From Lachnospiraceae bacterium (GTDB taxonomy: Bacteria > Bacillota > Clostridia > Lachnospirales > Lachnospiraceae), in the NCBI GenBank assembly GCA_014804495.1, contig JAAUZS010000094.1, positions 1-14,595 on the forward strand: a stretch of DNA of 14,595 bases, in the 5' to 3' direction. How positions within the stretch are numbered: the stretch's first letter is position 1; each line of letters opens with the position of its first letter. The translations under genes and the position numbers were made by a program. The notes beneath the pieces are model-generated. The model did not search any database, was not told the DNA's origin, and saw only the letters and a list, made by a program, of their open reading frames with translations. Positions 9,101 through 14,279 of this stretch are shown here, piece by piece.

Positions 9101-11431
9101 TCTTATGATGCGAAAGAACAGCTCATAGAAAAGCTGGATAAGGAAGGATACCTGACAAAGTACGGCTACACGGCACAGGGAGACGTAAACCGAATCGCCT
9201 ATGCGGACGGAAGGGAAGTAAAGCTCTCATACAATCCGTTAAGGCAGCTTGTGGAAATGGAAGACTGGCTTGGCATCACTAAAATAGAAAACGATGCGAT
9301 GGGAAGGGCACTGAAGGTACAGTATCCGGATGGAAAAGAGGTTTCCTATACATACGGAAAGAGCGGGGAAAGAACTGGCATAACTTATCCGGACGGAAGA
9401 AAGGTAAGCTATGAATACGACAGCCTTTTAAGACTGTCCGGGCTGAATGACGGAAGCGGTGTCATTAATTATGCCTATGATGAAACAGGAAGGCTTGCGC
9501 GGAAAACATTCCCGAATGGAATGGAGACTTCATATGCCTACAATGAGGAAGGATTTCTTTCGGAACTGGTACACAGAGACAGTGAGGGAATCCTTGACAG
9601 ATATGCATATAGTTATGACTTGACTGGAAACAAGACCACTATAGAAAAGCAGAGAAGAGGGCTGTCGGAAGAAAGCGGTTCCTATGCCTATGGCTATGAC
9701 GCGCTGGGAAGACTGGCTACAGTAGCGAGGAACGGGGAAAACTTAAGAACCTACGAATACGATGCTTTTGGCAACAGGAGTCTCTTAAGAGAAGGAAACA
9801 AGGAGACAGTGTATTTCTACAATGCCATGAACCAGCTAATCAGCAGAGCTGATGCCATGAATGAGGAAACCTATACTTATGATAAAAGGGGAAATCTGAG
9901 TCTTATTATGGAAAATGGAGCCCTGAAGAACCGGTATGTCTACGGCTCATTAAACCGTCTGGAACAGGCGGTAAACGGAAGAGGGGATTCTGCCCTGTAT
10001 GCCTACAACGGCTTAGGGCACAGGACAGGAAGGGAAACAAACCGTGGAAGGGAAGACTACCTTATCGACCTGACAAGACCCTATCACAACATGCTCATGA
10101 TGACAGATGCTGAGAAAAGCCAGACCTTCTACTGGGACGGAAACGTATCCGCCATGTCAGAGAGAAGGACAAGAGGGACAGCAGAAATAAATGCACCTGA
10201 CGGAGCAACAGACAGGATAGCATCAGGAGCATACGAAATAACACCCATCTTCCATTACTATTTACAGGACGACCTCGGAAGCCCCTTAAGGGTAAGTGGC
10301 TACGACGCAGGCACAGAAGGAAAAGAAGGTGGCTATCTGACCTACGGTTATGACGAGTTTGGAAATGATTTATGTGACAGCCTGTACAATGACATGGAAG
10401 ATGCAGGAATCCCGAACCCATACAGCAGACAGGGAGAAGAACAGCCCTTCGGCTACACAGGATACCGCCGTGACGACATCAGCGGAACATACTTTGCACA
10501 GGCAAGGGAGTACCAGCCGCAGAACGGAAGGTTTACTGCGGAGGATGTGATTAAGGGGAATGGAGCTTTTCCTGATACATTGAACCAGTATGGGTACTGC
10601 TGGGGGAATCCGATGATACTGGTGGATAATAATGGAAAATCCGTAGTATTAGCGGTTATTGGATTGGTAGTGGTAGGGATTGTTGGCGTAACATCATATA
10701 TAGTAAGTGAATATCCGGATAAATATATTGAAAAGTATGATGAACAGGGGCAGGAATTGCTCAATAGATATGTATATGGAGATGGAACATCATATATAAT
10801 TGACAATGATGATAGTTGGAGTGAATATATAAAGGAAAACGAATATTTAACAGTTTGCACTGGAAGGTATCTGGTTCCTATTGGAAAGAATTTGAAAGAA
10901 GGAGAATCTATAGATGTAGATATGCAGATACCAATGATTATACAAGATGATAATTATAAGACTGGATATATGTTAATTCATGGTGCTAATGAGGATGTAG
11001 GCGGATATCAAATACAGGGAACTGTTGCAAAGGAAATGGATGGGACAACTATTTACAATATGAAGTATACATTTAATGACAAAATGGATCCTGAGCTAAA
11101 ATATAAAGATGATAGGAGAGCTGTTTGTGGATTAAAATTTCTACAATTATTTCATCATGATATAACAATGAAAGACTATGAATTACATGTATCATGGACA
11201 GATACAACAACGATATCGCCAGATGGAACAGGTGATGGTTGGTTGGTAGATATGGAATTGGTGAATTTTAGCAATAGAATACAAGAACTTAAATTGTTAA
11301 CACTACATTATAAATCAAATCGGAGGGATAGGGGAAAAAAACAATCAGCAAAGCTGACACTAGAAGTTTATACTCAAATGCAAAATTACATGAGAGAGCA
11401 CCCTGAATATTATGGTTGTGTTGTAGAGTGA
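6143..11431 (+). CDS. RHS/YD-repeat polymorphic toxin, presumed T7SSb cargo, with unrecognised C-terminal toxin tip
   Basis: Residues 1-~181 are mostly helical and coiled-coil-like, with no signal peptide; this is the likely secretion-targeting region. A DUF6531-like domain begins at about 182 (SSDPVNLSTGNFVYDHEDM). YD repeats (G-x-x-x-x-x-YDxxGN-like units) run from about 290 to 1305 and should form the hollow RHS shell. The RHS core signature follows: YYLQDDLGSPLRV at 1372-1384, PFGYTGYRRDD from 1435, YQPQNGRFTAED at 1457-1468 and NPMILVDNNGK ending at 1499, where DNNG replaces the usual DPxG. After residue 1499 comes a hydrophobic helix (about 1500-1521) and a ~240-residue AT-rich tip, the presumed toxin. 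Ribosome site around 6125-6133 (AGGGAAAGGA). Position directly after essC and before a membrane-anchored immunity-like gene fits an exported antibacterial toxin. Export by this T7SS is inferred from adjacency, not seen. Confidence 0.93.
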   Translation: MGNCSDATLDRDRAFDINSINELLTQGKAILNEAISISEKMETSISKISGVYNTIDAEYKVSALGTDIYRLSGTLKKACYQETIDSMDKILSKLISDIPTYDTSLSQSVDGIEEVLNSVKGRVSDLKSLLETGDVDLSYEEFSSRLGELKAGWDETTQDLAETLAEIEADMLGVSVTAVMYSSDPVNLSTGNFVYDHEDMKVNGEIPLSFHRYYNSKARGKGSLGRCFMHNYDSHLEENAEKGKITITMEDGQKKTFRMVENGTYISLHSATETLTKEGENYALTELTGGKRLYNASGQMTHQENRNGRGITFSHDEAGRLKKAETDNKTYLEYGYDEEGKLVSVTDHTGRKVELTYEKGRLARVKNPAGSVYAYSYAKNGRLEETVNPRGYTAVKNTYDDKRRITRQEFPDGGHMEYAYDDSKRHVILTERNGSRITYVHDSKYRNTDIIYEDGTKEHFAYNGKNQRVLYVDRNGNTTRMAYDNRGNLTQVINALGEKASITYDALNKPINFKINGREKQKNSFDGKGNLSETVDALSRKTVFSYNSAGLPETVTQPDGSVIRMKYDERGNITGITDAGGATTGYAYDELNRVVLITDPNGHQMSLTYDEADNIRTLTNAEGNVRTYEYNESNKVTGITDFDGSTVRRRYNVLNKPEEVTDQMGRTTRLSYDAMWNLACVAMPDGAETHYHYDTNNRLAQVEDAMGNMVRYTYDGNGNRLSVEDRNGNTTRFSYDAAGRLTHAKGPEGAEMTYTYDEEGHVIEAEDALGNRVFMEYDEAGQLIKEKNSMGNSRVYTYTPLGKTESVMDEAGRTTRYAYLPGGRLSEVLHSDGTKESYTYDANGNIKTHTDRTGFVVSYGYDCLDRITCISGSRGEKKEYAYDAVGNVTAMTDAYGNVTRYEYSLTGKLIKVTDALGNETEYTYDLCDRLIEIRQYGEEINVTDEELLHAEKQNRDNSSCHVTCYRRNALGQVESITDALGNTEHYSYDAKEQLIEKLDKEGYLTKYGYTAQGDVNRIAYADGREVKLSYNPLRQLVEMEDWLGITKIENDAMGRALKVQYPDGKEVSYTYGKSGERTGITYPDGRKVSYEYDSLLRLSGLNDGSGVINYAYDETGRLARKTFPNGMETSYAYNEEGFLSELVHRDSEGILDRYAYSYDLTGNKTTIEKQRRGLSEESGSYAYGYDALGRLATVARNGENLRTYEYDAFGNRSLLREGNKETVYFYNAMNQLISRADAMNEETYTYDKRGNLSLIMENGALKNRYVYGSLNRLEQAVNGRGDSALYAYNGLGHRTGRETNRGREDYLIDLTRPYHNMLMMTDAEKSQTFYWDGNVSAMSERRTRGTAEINAPDGATDRIASGAYEITPIFHYYLQDDLGSPLRVSGYDAGTEGKEGGYLTYGYDEFGNDLCDSLYNDMEDAGIPNPYSRQGEEQPFGYTGYRRDDISGTYFAQAREYQPQNGRFTAEDVIKGNGAFPDTLNQYGYCWGNPMILVDNNGKSVVLAVIGLVVVGIVGVTSYIVSEYPDKYIEKYDEQGQELLNRYVYGDGTSYIIDNDDSWSEYIKENEYLTVCTGRYLVPIGKNLKEGESIDVDMQIPMIIQDDNYKTGYMLIHGANEDVGGYQIQGTVAKEMDGTTIYNMKYTFNDKMDPELKYKDDRRAVCGLKFLQLFHHDITMKDYELHVSWTDTTTISPDGTGDGWLVDMELVNFSNRIQELKLLTLHYKSNRRDRGKKQSAKLTLEVYTQMQNYMREHPEYYGCVVE
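7005..10055 (+). repeat. YD-repeat (RHS shell) coding region
   Basis: This part of the RHS gene encodes dozens of degenerate units around YDxxG(N/R)L and TDxxGxxxxYxYD. Some units are close at DNA level: the stretch encoding DRNGNTTR near 7558 recurs near 8315 with few changes. Such repeats could allow internal recombination. The register is interrupted at residues ~936-967 (8948-9043) by a charged insert (TDEELLHAEKQNRD, then a pair of cysteines). The unit count was not determined exactly. Confidence 0.85.
10640..11428 (+). other. C-terminal tip (toxin) module of the RHS protein
   Basis: Residues 1500-1762 follow the RHS core. The first ~22 residues are a continuous hydrophobic helix (VVLAVIGLVVVGIVGV). 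The rest looks like a beta-rich globular domain. A strand (GGYQIQGTVAKEMDG) is followed by YTFNDKMDPELKYKDDRR at 1642-1659, a short helix (AVCGLKFLQLFHH) and another strand (DYELHVSW). Asp1646, Asp1649, Asp1656, Asp1657 and Arg1658/1659 form a polar cluster that could be catalytic. The order strand, Asp-x-x-Asp, Arg, helix, strand loosely recalls colicin M-type lipid II phosphatases (D-x-Y-D-x5-H-R), but the Tyr and His are not conserved and the spacing differs. Codons become clearly more AT-rich than in the shell. A toxic role is inferred from position. Confidence 0.6.
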
Positions 11432-11451
11432 TATAAAAGGGGGAAGAAAAT

Positions 11452-12042
11452 GTGACCATAAAAAGAAATGTATTTAAAAAAAAGCGTGTTATTTTAATGT
11501 GCTTTGCTGTTATAGCTCTAATGGCAGGTGTTATATGCTATCTGTATTTTGGTGCAGAGCATATACAGCAAAGAATTAAAGAAAAGATATACGCTAAAGT
11601 CATAGAGCATGAAGATGAGTTATTAGAAATAGTGGAAAAATGTCAGTATGAAGTAGCATTAACCAGCAGGAAAATTGAGAATGATGGTAGCGATAATCAA
11701 TATGAGTCAATTTATTATATAGAATTAAATGATGAAATAATAAGTAAGACATTTAGAAACTTTTATCTTAGTATGATTAATAAACGATCAGATGGCTCCG
11801 TACGGTTTCATGTCCGTGATTCAATAGCAAATATTTTGTGGGATGATTATAGGTGTGGATTTTACTATAGTAAAGACGATAAACCAATTGATGCGGTGTG
11901 GACTCACAAAATGGATGAAGAAGAATTAGAGTTTGAGGATTTGATTTTTTATGGAAAATACTGGTACAGAACGGAAAAGATAACTGATAACTGGTGGTTT
12001 TATGAAACCAAAACAGTATATGAATATGAGACACATCGTTAG
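11452..12042 (+). CDS. Membrane-anchored presumed immunity protein, copy 1
   Basis: This 196-residue protein has a basic N-terminus (TIKRNVFKKKR) followed by a transmembrane helix at about residues 13-33 (VILMCFAVIALMAGVICYLY). By the positive-inside rule the ~160-residue C-terminal domain faces outside. That domain has CGFYYSKDDKP in the middle and ends KITDNWWFYETKTVYEYETHR-like. I know no family name for it. It follows the RHS toxin gene by 20 bases, the usual place for a cognate immunity gene. Outside exposure suggests that the toxin acts at the envelope. The start is GTG at 11452 with AGGGGG at 11438-11443 upstream. The ATG at 11450 runs straight into TGA, and the ATG at 11468 would hit an early stop. 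A diverged paralog lies at 13346. The immunity role is inferred from context. Confidence 0.8.
   Translation: MTIKRNVFKKKRVILMCFAVIALMAGVICYLYFGAEHIQQRIKEKIYAKVIEHEDELLEIVEKCQYEVALTSRKIENDGSDNQYESIYYIELNDEIISKTFRNFYLSMINKRSDGSVRFHVRDSIANILWDDYRCGFYYSKDDKPIDAVWTHKMDEEELEFEDLIFYGKYWYRTEKITDNWWFYETKTVYEYETHR
11476..11483 (+). other. A8 homopolymer near the start of immunity copy 1
   Basis: Eight adenines after TTT keep the GTG start (11452) in frame with the rest of the gene. The equivalent tract in copy 2 has nine adenines (13354-13362), which breaks that frame. Confidence 0.85.
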
Positions 12043-12105
12043 AAAAGCCCATATTTTTCATCAAAAGATTTATAGTTTTATACGTAAAGAATTGTATACA
12101 TAATA

Positions 12106-12233
12106 AAAAATCACGGAAGTATCACTGAATATGACAGAATAGATAAGGATTTTGGTGCCGAAACAGATGCATTAGAAAGTCAACTGTCACGATAGCCGCA
12201 GAACATACAGATATCGTAGTTGTATATTTTTAG
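12106..12233 (+). pseudogene. Possible decayed coding fragment between the immunity genes
   Basis: The 328-base gap 12043-12370 has no intact gene. One frame (12106-12195) reads HGSITEYDRIDKDFGAETD, then LESQLSR and a stop. A neighbouring frame (12189-12233) reads TIAAEHTDIVVVYF and a stop. The protein-like composition broken across two frames suggests a remnant, of unknown family. The rest of the gap (12234-12354) is AT-rich with a weak inverted repeat (TTGAAGC/GCTTCAA, 12247-12284) that has no T-run. Confidence 0.25.
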
Positions 12234-12370
12234 TATAGGATATGGTTTGAAGCCTCACCCTGTATATATTTTTCGGAGCTTCAACAGCAATATGTATTTC
12301 AGTAGCTCATAAAATATGCCTTTTGATTCACTAATCCTAATCAATAATAAGCCAAGAGGAGAGCCATAAA

Positions 12371-13180
12371 ATGATTGTAAAAAAAGTAATTCATGAAGAA
12401 TTAGGACAGGAACTGGAAAAAATCGGGTTCAGATTTGTGTCAGGAGAAAGACTTTTCTGGCCTTATGAAAGAGAAAAAGACGGAATTAAGCAGGAAATCA
12501 TTATAGCAAGGGACAGGTATGAGAAGAAAAGTATAAAGGTTATATTTCATACCAGTGCCTATGGTCAATCACCAAAAGAATTCTGCGATTTCGTTCCTGA
12601 AGATGGAGCAAAATATTGGGAGTTATGGGGATATGAGAATGAGGAAGAGCTGAGAGAAATTCTTCGGGAATTCAAAAGGCTGATATTTACATATGGTATT
12701 GAATTCCTTGAAACTATCAGTAAACCGTCAACAGATGCTATACCGACAGAAGAAAAGAATAAATATCTGTATGAGCATCATCAGGAGCTGTTTGAAGAGT
12801 ATCAGGAGAAACTGGGTACAAAAGGCAAGAAGCCGGAAGAAGCCATAGAAATAATATATGCAACAATGGAGAAAATTTTGGATGAACCATTTGCCAAAGT
12901 AGAAGATATGTTGATAGGAATCGCAGCGTTGTATGGGCATACAATCTGCTGGGGAGATAAGGGAGAGTGGTGCTGGAGTCAGGAGAGCAAACAATGTATG
13001 ATAAAGAAGGTATTGGGTACACAAGTAGATGAATATATACTTAGTATTGTTTTTAATTCATGGGATTATTGGAGAAAACATAGAGAACAGCAAAAGAAAA
13101 ATAATCCATTGTTCCGTCAATATAATGAAGTATTAATTTTTTATTATATAGCGCATCCGGAAGAGAAGGAGCGTAGCTAA
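12371..13180 (+). CDS. Cytoplasmic protein resembling orphan immunity proteins
   Basis: This is a soluble, acidic 269-residue protein without a signal peptide or membrane helix. The N-terminal half (about 1-120) includes LGQELEKIGFRFVSGERLFW and looks like a small immunity/DUF4304-like module. The C-terminal half (about 165-225) has AKVEDMLIGIAALYGHTICW followed by GEWCW. That pattern, an LxG-like helix then G(E)W-W, is seen in several immunity-type families related to DUF3806. These resemblances are from memory of patterns and are not a firm family call. Start ATG at 12371 with a strong AGAGGAGAG site at 12355-12363. It sits between two TM-anchored immunity copies and just before an RHS relic, which fits an orphan immunity gene against an intracellular toxin. 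Base composition is AT-rich like its neighbours. Confidence 0.75.
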   Translation: MIVKKVIHEELGQELEKIGFRFVSGERLFWPYEREKDGIKQEIIIARDRYEKKSIKVIFHTSAYGQSPKEFCDFVPEDGAKYWELWGYENEEELREILREFKRLIFTYGIEFLETISKPSTDAIPTEEKNKYLYEHHQELFEEYQEKLGTKGKKPEEAIEIIYATMEKILDEPFAKVEDMLIGIAALYGHTICWGDKGEWCWSQESKQCMIKKVLGTQVDEYILSIVFNSWDYWRKHREQQKKNNPLFRQYNEVLIFYYIAHPEEKERS

Positions 13181-13197
13181 CTAATTTCCATTCACGG

Positions 13198-13329
13198 CTT
13201 ACCTTATCGACCTGACAAGACCCTGCCACAAATGCTCATGATGACATCAGTAAGGGTACTGCTTAGGTAATCCGATGATACTGCCGGATAAATATATTGA
13301 AAAGTATGATGAACAGGAAGAAAGAAAAT
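13198..13329 (+). pseudogene. Collapsed relic of an RHS toxin 3' end
   Basis: This short stretch is made of three pieces of the RHS gene in their original order. Bases 13200-13224 match 10058-10082 exactly, and the match continues with one deleted base to about 13247 (versus about 10106). Bases 13254-13281 match about 10592-10619 with a few changes. Bases 13284-13317 match 10715-10748 exactly (34 bases, encoding PDKYIEKYDEQ). It then joins the leader of immunity copy 2. It encodes no working protein. It is best read as a second toxin tip cassette reduced by internal deletions, leaving its immunity gene behind. Confidence 0.85.
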
Positions 13330-13345
13330 GTGACCACAAAAAGAA

Positions 13346-13885
13346 ATGTATTTAAAAAAAAAGCGTGTTATTTTAATATGTTTTGGTGTTATAGCTCTAA
13401 TGGCATGTGTTATATGCTATCTGTATTTTGGTGCAGAGCATATACAGCAAAGAATTAAAGAAAAGATATACGCTAAAGTCATAGAACATGAAGCGGAGTT
13501 ATTAGAAATAGCGGAGGAATGCCAGAATGGTACATATGAGTCGTATTATTATAAAGATTTGAATGATGAAAATATTAATAATTTATTTAAAACGTTCAAC
13601 CTTTTAAAAATCAGTAGGCGCTCTGATGGCGACGTGGTATTTATTGTTAATTTTTCGCAAATTAACGTTTTATTACGAAATAAAGAATACGGGTGTGGAT
13701 TCTATTATAGTGAAGAAGATACACCGCTAGATATAGGGTTATATTATTTGGGTAAAGGTGAAGTAGAGTATTTGGAGGACGTGTCTTTTGGGGATGCAAG
13801 GTGCTGGTATAAAACTGAAAAGATAACTGATAACTGGTGGTTTTATGAAACCAAAACAGTACATGAATATGAGACACATCGTTAG
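13346..13885 (+). CDS. Membrane-anchored presumed immunity protein, copy 2, with altered start
   Basis: This 179-residue paralog of the 11452 gene keeps the basic N-terminus and transmembrane helix (about residues 8-28). The following FGAEHIQQRIKEKIYAKVIE and the terminal ITDNWWFYETKT are identical to copy 1. The middle differs strongly: CQNGTYESYYYKDLNDE replaces a longer stretch, and SFGDARCWYKTE replaces FYGKYWYRTE. The ancestral GTG start (13330) is still present with its ribosome site, but A9 at 13354-13362 puts it out of frame, and that frame stops after about 40 codons. The only in-frame start is ATG at 13346, which lacks a clear ribosome site, because TGA at 13331 closes the frame upstream. 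Expression may therefore be weak, depend on reinitiation after the ATG-TGA at 13328, or depend on slippage at the A tract. It follows an RHS relic rather than a toxin gene, so it is an orphan. Confidence 0.75.
   Translation: MYLKKKRVILICFGVIALMACVICYLYFGAEHIQQRIKEKIYAKVIEHEAELLEIAEECQNGTYESYYYKDLNDENINNLFKTFNLLKISRRSDGDVVFIVNFSQINVLLRNKEYGCGFYYSEEDTPLDIGLYYLGKGEVEYLEDVSFGDARCWYKTEKITDNWWFYETKTVHEYETHR
13354..13362 (+). other. A9 homopolymer that shifts the start frame of immunity copy 2
   Basis: One extra adenine compared with copy 1 separates the ancestral GTG start from the coding frame. Long A tracts are slippage-prone in replication and transcription, so this could be a phase-variable or slippage site, or simply a fixed mutation. 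Confidence 0.6.
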
Positions 13886-13992
13886 AAAAGCTCATATTTT
13901 TCATAAAAATAGGTTTTGTTTTATGCGGAAAGAATTATATATTATCGATATAATGAAAAAAATCAATAAAGGATTACATCTATAAAAATATC

Positions 13993-14021
13993 TTGCATTA
14001 CACAGCATTCTATGATATTAT
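13993..14021 (+). promoter_or_regulatory. Candidate sigma-A promoter upstream of the Rpn-like gene
   Basis: TTGCAT at 13993-13998, a 17-base spacer and TATTAT at 14016-14021 make a good match to the vegetative consensus. The start codon of the next gene is about 260 bases downstream, which would leave a long leader. Motif match only, in AT-rich DNA where chance matches are common. Confidence 0.35.
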
Positions 14022-14121
14022 ATACGAAATAAAACAAATCTTGATTCTTGTGCATGATAACTGTAGCGTTTTTCATAATCTTTTTAACATATACGCAAAT
14101 ACAGTTACATGATTCCGGCAG

Positions 14122-14152
14122 TTCTGCCAGAGATTCAATTTGTTTGGCAGGA
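14122..14152 (+). other. Inverted repeat in the leader of the Rpn-like gene
   Basis: TTCTGCCAGA (14122-14131) can pair with TTTGGCAGGA (14143-14152) over ten base pairs including two G-U wobbles, with an 11-base loop. The left arm can instead form a smaller GGCA/TGCC hairpin with 14117-14120, so two exclusive foldings are possible. No T-run follows, so it is not an ordinary terminator. The rest of 13886-14279 shows no supported gene. Confidence 0.35.
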
Positions 14153-14279
14153 TTGCTGAAAAGATTGGTTATTGATATTGAAAATTGAGTTCCTATTGTT
14201 TTCTGACTTCATTTCTTACGATGCTGTCATAACGGCGCTCCTGCAAAAATACAACCAAGAGAAAGGCAGGGGTATTAAC

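Larger units (their letters stand above)
11443..12101 (+). repeat. Direct repeat copy 1 (immunity gene and flanks)
   Basis: This segment and 13319-13942 are diverged copies of one unit: the gaagaaaatgtgacc leader, the immunity gene and about 60 bases of 3' flank. The first ~150 bases and the last ~60 coding bases are nearly identical. The middle has diverged and contains indels. Confidence 0.85.
13319..13942 (+). repeat. Direct repeat copy 2 (immunity gene and flanks)
   Basis: Diverged partner of 11443-12101. The shared 3' flank after the stop (cgttagaaaagc followed by catatttttcat) shows that the duplication included non-coding sequence, not just the gene. Confidence 0.85.

Noticed and set aside
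7005..10055. CRISPR-like or tandem DNA repeat
   Set aside because: The periodicity is at protein level (YD units), with degenerate DNA and no constant spacer length.
11450..11455. ATG at 11450 as the start of immunity copy 1
   Set aside because: It is followed directly by TGA. The overlapping GTG at 11452 is in frame with the whole gene.
12247..12284. Inverted repeat TTGAAGC/GCTTCAA as a terminator
   Set aside because: The loop is about 24 bases and no T-run follows the right arm.
13181..13345. Insertion sequence between the 12371 gene and immunity copy 2
   Set aside because: The segment is explained by ordered pieces of the RHS gene. No terminal inverted repeats or transposase are present.
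13963..14206. Open frame of about 80 codons on the minus strand (includes LAELPESCNCICVYVKK)
   Set aside because: It has no usable start near its 5' end and no ribosome binding site, and its only internal Met would leave a very short protein. In AT-rich DNA this is probably chance, although a remnant cannot be excluded.
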